This document shows positions 62,478 through 64,000 of a stretch of DNA of 64,000 nucleotides, piece after piece. The notes beneath the pieces were generated by a model. That model did not search any database, was not told the origin of the DNA, and saw only the letters and a list, made by a program, of their open reading frames with translations. The DNA lies in NCBI RefSeq assembly GCF_900110575.1, contig NZ_FOEF01000003.1:62001-126000 (forward strand), in the 5' to 3' direction. The position numbers were made by a program, and so were the translations under genes. The DNA is from Amycolatopsis saalfeldensis (GTDB taxonomy: Bacteria; Actinomycetota; Actinomycetes; Mycobacteriales; Pseudonocardiaceae). The first letter of the stretch is position 1. Each line of letters opens with the position of its first letter.

Positions 62478-63287
62478 ATGCAGATCGCGAAGATGTGGCG
62501 TTATCCGGTGAAGTCGATGCTCGGCGAAGAGGTCGCGGAGGCCGGCTTCGCGGCGAGCGGAGTCGACGGCGACCGCCGATTCGCCCTGATCGACGACGTG
62601 ACGGGTCTGGTCGCCACGGCCAAGCATCCGCGGCTGTGGCGGGACCTGCTCAAGTTCTCGGCCGCGGCGGGCGGCGGCGGCGCGCGGATCACTTCCCCGT
62701 CGGGCTGGACCCTCGACGCCGGGGACCCCGCGGTGGACGGACTGCTTTCGACCGCGTTGGGGCGATCGGTCCGGATGTCCGCCGAGCGGCCCGAGGCCGC
62801 CACCGTGGAGCGTCCCGCGCCGGAAGACGTGCTGGCGCAAGGGGTCGAGGCCGAAGTGGCGGCCGCGACCCTGGAGATCGGGCAGGGCTCGCCGGGGTCG
62901 ACGTTCGTCGACTACGCCCCGGTGCACCTGATCACCACGGCCACGGTCGGCGAGGTCGGCACCGAACACGTGCGGTACCGGCCGAACCTGCTGATCGAAA
63001 CCCCGCCCGGCACCCGCCCGCACGTCGAAAACGACTGGGTCGGCGGGGAAGTCCGCCTCGGCGGCGAGGTGGTCCTGCGGATCGTCCTGCCGACGCCGCG
63101 GTGCGCGGTGCCCACGCTGGAGCACGGCGGGCTGCCCCGCGACCCGCACGCCGTTCGCGCCCTGCTGGCCGGCAACCGGGTCGACGTGCCCGGCTTCGGT
63201 GTCCTGCCCTGCGCCGGCTGTTACGCGGAAGTCGTCCGAGGCGGGCTGGTCCGGGTCGGCGACGCCGTGGTTGTTACGAATCCCTGA
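62478..63287 (+). CDS. MOSC domain protein
   Basis: A 269-residue MOSC protein (MOSC_N barrel plus MOSC domain). It starts at the ATG at 62478 with [13 protein letters not shown], the usual N-terminal sequence, then [18 protein letters not shown] and [13 protein letters not shown]. The conserved cysteine is in [23 protein letters not shown] proteins bind or transfer molybdenum cofactor or act as Mo-reductases; no molybdenum cofactor genes are nearby, so the partner is unknown. An SD-like GGGAGAAGG precedes the start. Confidence 0.9.
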   Translation: MQIAKMWRYPVKSMLGEEVAEAGFAASGVDGDRRFALIDDVTGLVATAKHPRLWRDLLKFSAAAGGGGARITSPSGWTLDAGDPAVDGLLSTALGRSVRMSAERPEAATVERPAPEDVLAQGVEAEVAAATLEIGQGSPGSTFVDYAPVHLITTATVGEVGTEHVRYRPNLLIETPPGTRPHVENDWVGGEVRLGGEVVLRIVLPTPRCAVPTLEHGGLPRDPHAVRALLAGNRVDVPGFGVLPCAGCYAEVVRGGLVRVGDAVVVTNP

Positions 63288-63358
63288 CCGCCTCGCGGCG
63301 ACCCGCCGCCGGACCCCTCCGGACCCTTAGGCTCCGGTGGTCGTCCGAGGAGGTCACC

Positions 63359-64000
63359 CTGCTTACGTTAGCGCTGATCGGGCTGGTCGGAGGCCTGATC
63401 ACGGGCATTTCCCCTTGTGTGCTCCCGGTCCTGCCGGTCCTGTTCATGACCGGCGGCGCGGGCGCGGAGCCGAGCCGGCGGCGGCCGTTCCTCATCGTCG
63501 CCGGGCTGGCGCTGAGCTTCACCTTCGTCACGCTGCTCGGCACGCTGGCGCTCGCCGCGCTGCACCTGCCCGGGGACGTGCTGCGGTGGGCCGGGCTCAC
63601 GGTGCTGGTCGTGCTCGGCGTCGCGATGATGTTCCCGCGCGTGCAGGACCTGCTGGAACGGCCGTTCGTGCGGCTGGGCCGGAAATCGGTGCCGGGGCAG
63701 CGGGGCGCGTTCGTGCTCGGGCTCGCGCTCGGCACGGTGTACGTGCCCTGCGCCGGCCCCGTGCTCGCCGCGATCACGGTGGCCGGGGCGACCCGCACCA
63801 TCGGGGCCTCCACGGTCGCGCTGACCGTCGCTTTCGCTGTCGGCACGGCGATTCCGCTGCTGTTCTTCGCGCTGGCCGGGCATCGGGTGGCCGAGCGGGT
63901 CAAGGCGTTCCGGGACCGGCAGCGCCGGGTCCGGTTCGTCTCCGGCCTGGTGGTGATCGCGCTGGCCGTGGCGCTCACCTTCAACATCACCGACGTGCTG
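63359..64000 (+). CDS. CcdA/DsbD-family thiol-redox membrane protein (3' end cut by window)
   Basis: The frame codes 214 residues of the CcdA (cytochrome c biogenesis/DipZ-type) membrane domain. It reads [20 protein letters not shown], then VLPVLPVLF, and in the second half [19 protein letters not shown], with the two cysteines that carry electrons across the membrane. Six helices are visible. The first residue of the family pattern falls on CTG at 63359, with GAGGAGG only five bases upstream, and no in-frame ATG, GTG or TTG at that position, so CTG appears to be the start. It continues past the right edge. Confidence 0.88.
   Translation, partial: MLTLALIGLVGGLITGISPCVLPVLPVLFMTGGAGAEPSRRRPFLIVAGLALSFTFVTLLGTLALAALHLPGDVLRWAGLTVLVVLGVAMMFPRVQDLLERPFVRLGRKSVPGQRGAFVLGLALGTVYVPCAGPVLAAITVAGATRTIGASTVALTVAFAVGTAIPLLFFALAGHRVAERVKAFRDRQRRVRFVSGLVVIALAVALTFNITDVL

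Overview
The window is very GC-rich, densely packed actinomycete chromosome. GTG starts, 1-8 base stop/start overlaps, many TetR regulators with palindromic operators, a class F sortase, Ni/Co transporters and FadE/FadD/SDR gene sets suggest Pseudonocardiaceae, perhaps Amycolatopsis (inferred; no rRNA marker is present). I see no tRNA, rRNA, IS element, phage gene or CRISPR array. Both ends cut genes.

Layout. (1) 1-13.7 kb: a monooxygenase/CoA cluster. Minus-strand genes (bacterial-luciferase-like monooxygenase, three SnoaL/NTF2-fold proteins, two crotonases, acyl-CoA ligase, CMD-like protein) flank a TetR gene. A divergent plus-strand operon holds a flavin reductase, a RibB/RibA-like flavin-precursor gene, two more luciferase-like monooxygenases, a second CoA ligase and an SDR. 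Five copies of one palindromic operator sit at the two outward promoters, so the set looks like one regulon oxidising an unknown substrate with dedicated FMN supply. (2) 13.8-21.9 kb: FtsX-type ABC exporter with two ATPases and a lipoprotein, next to an Rv1733c-like membrane protein and a divergent two-component system. (3) 22-26.6 kb: TetR plus FAD monooxygenase with its own operator, a broken copper-transport-like remnant, a beta-propeller lipoprotein and an ECF sigma factor. (4) 26.6-34.7 kb: lipoprotein, His-rich NicO transporter, TPR protein and DUF4331 protein, then a second Ni/Co permease (NiCoT) and a sortase locus. (5) 35-45.7 kb: two SDRs, a secreted GH92 mannosidase with a ricin lectin domain, a crotonase, an MHS transporter coupled to a tiny His-rich membrane protein, and a CoA ligase with an apparent frameshift, followed by a lactonase-like protein and TetR. 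(6) 45.7-51 kb: two divergent XRE-TPR regulators, one carrying a 22-residue tandem-repeat minisatellite, and a secreted sedolisin protease. (7) 51.4-58.9 kb: GrpB, an alpha/beta hydrolase and an acyl-CoA degradation operon (three acyl-CoA dehydrogenases, an ACAD10-like phosphotransferase, MaoC, FabG). (8) 59-64 kb: a large NACHT/leucine-rich-repeat NTPase (possible phage defence), a MOSC protein and a CcdA-type protein with a probable CTG start.

Two further operators each link distant operons: TACCGAC-nn-GTCGGTA at 42.4 and 57.6 kb, and TAAGCG-nn-CGCTTA at 35.1 and 59.0 kb. This suggests the CoA-metabolism genes of regions 5 and 7 form co-regulated sets.
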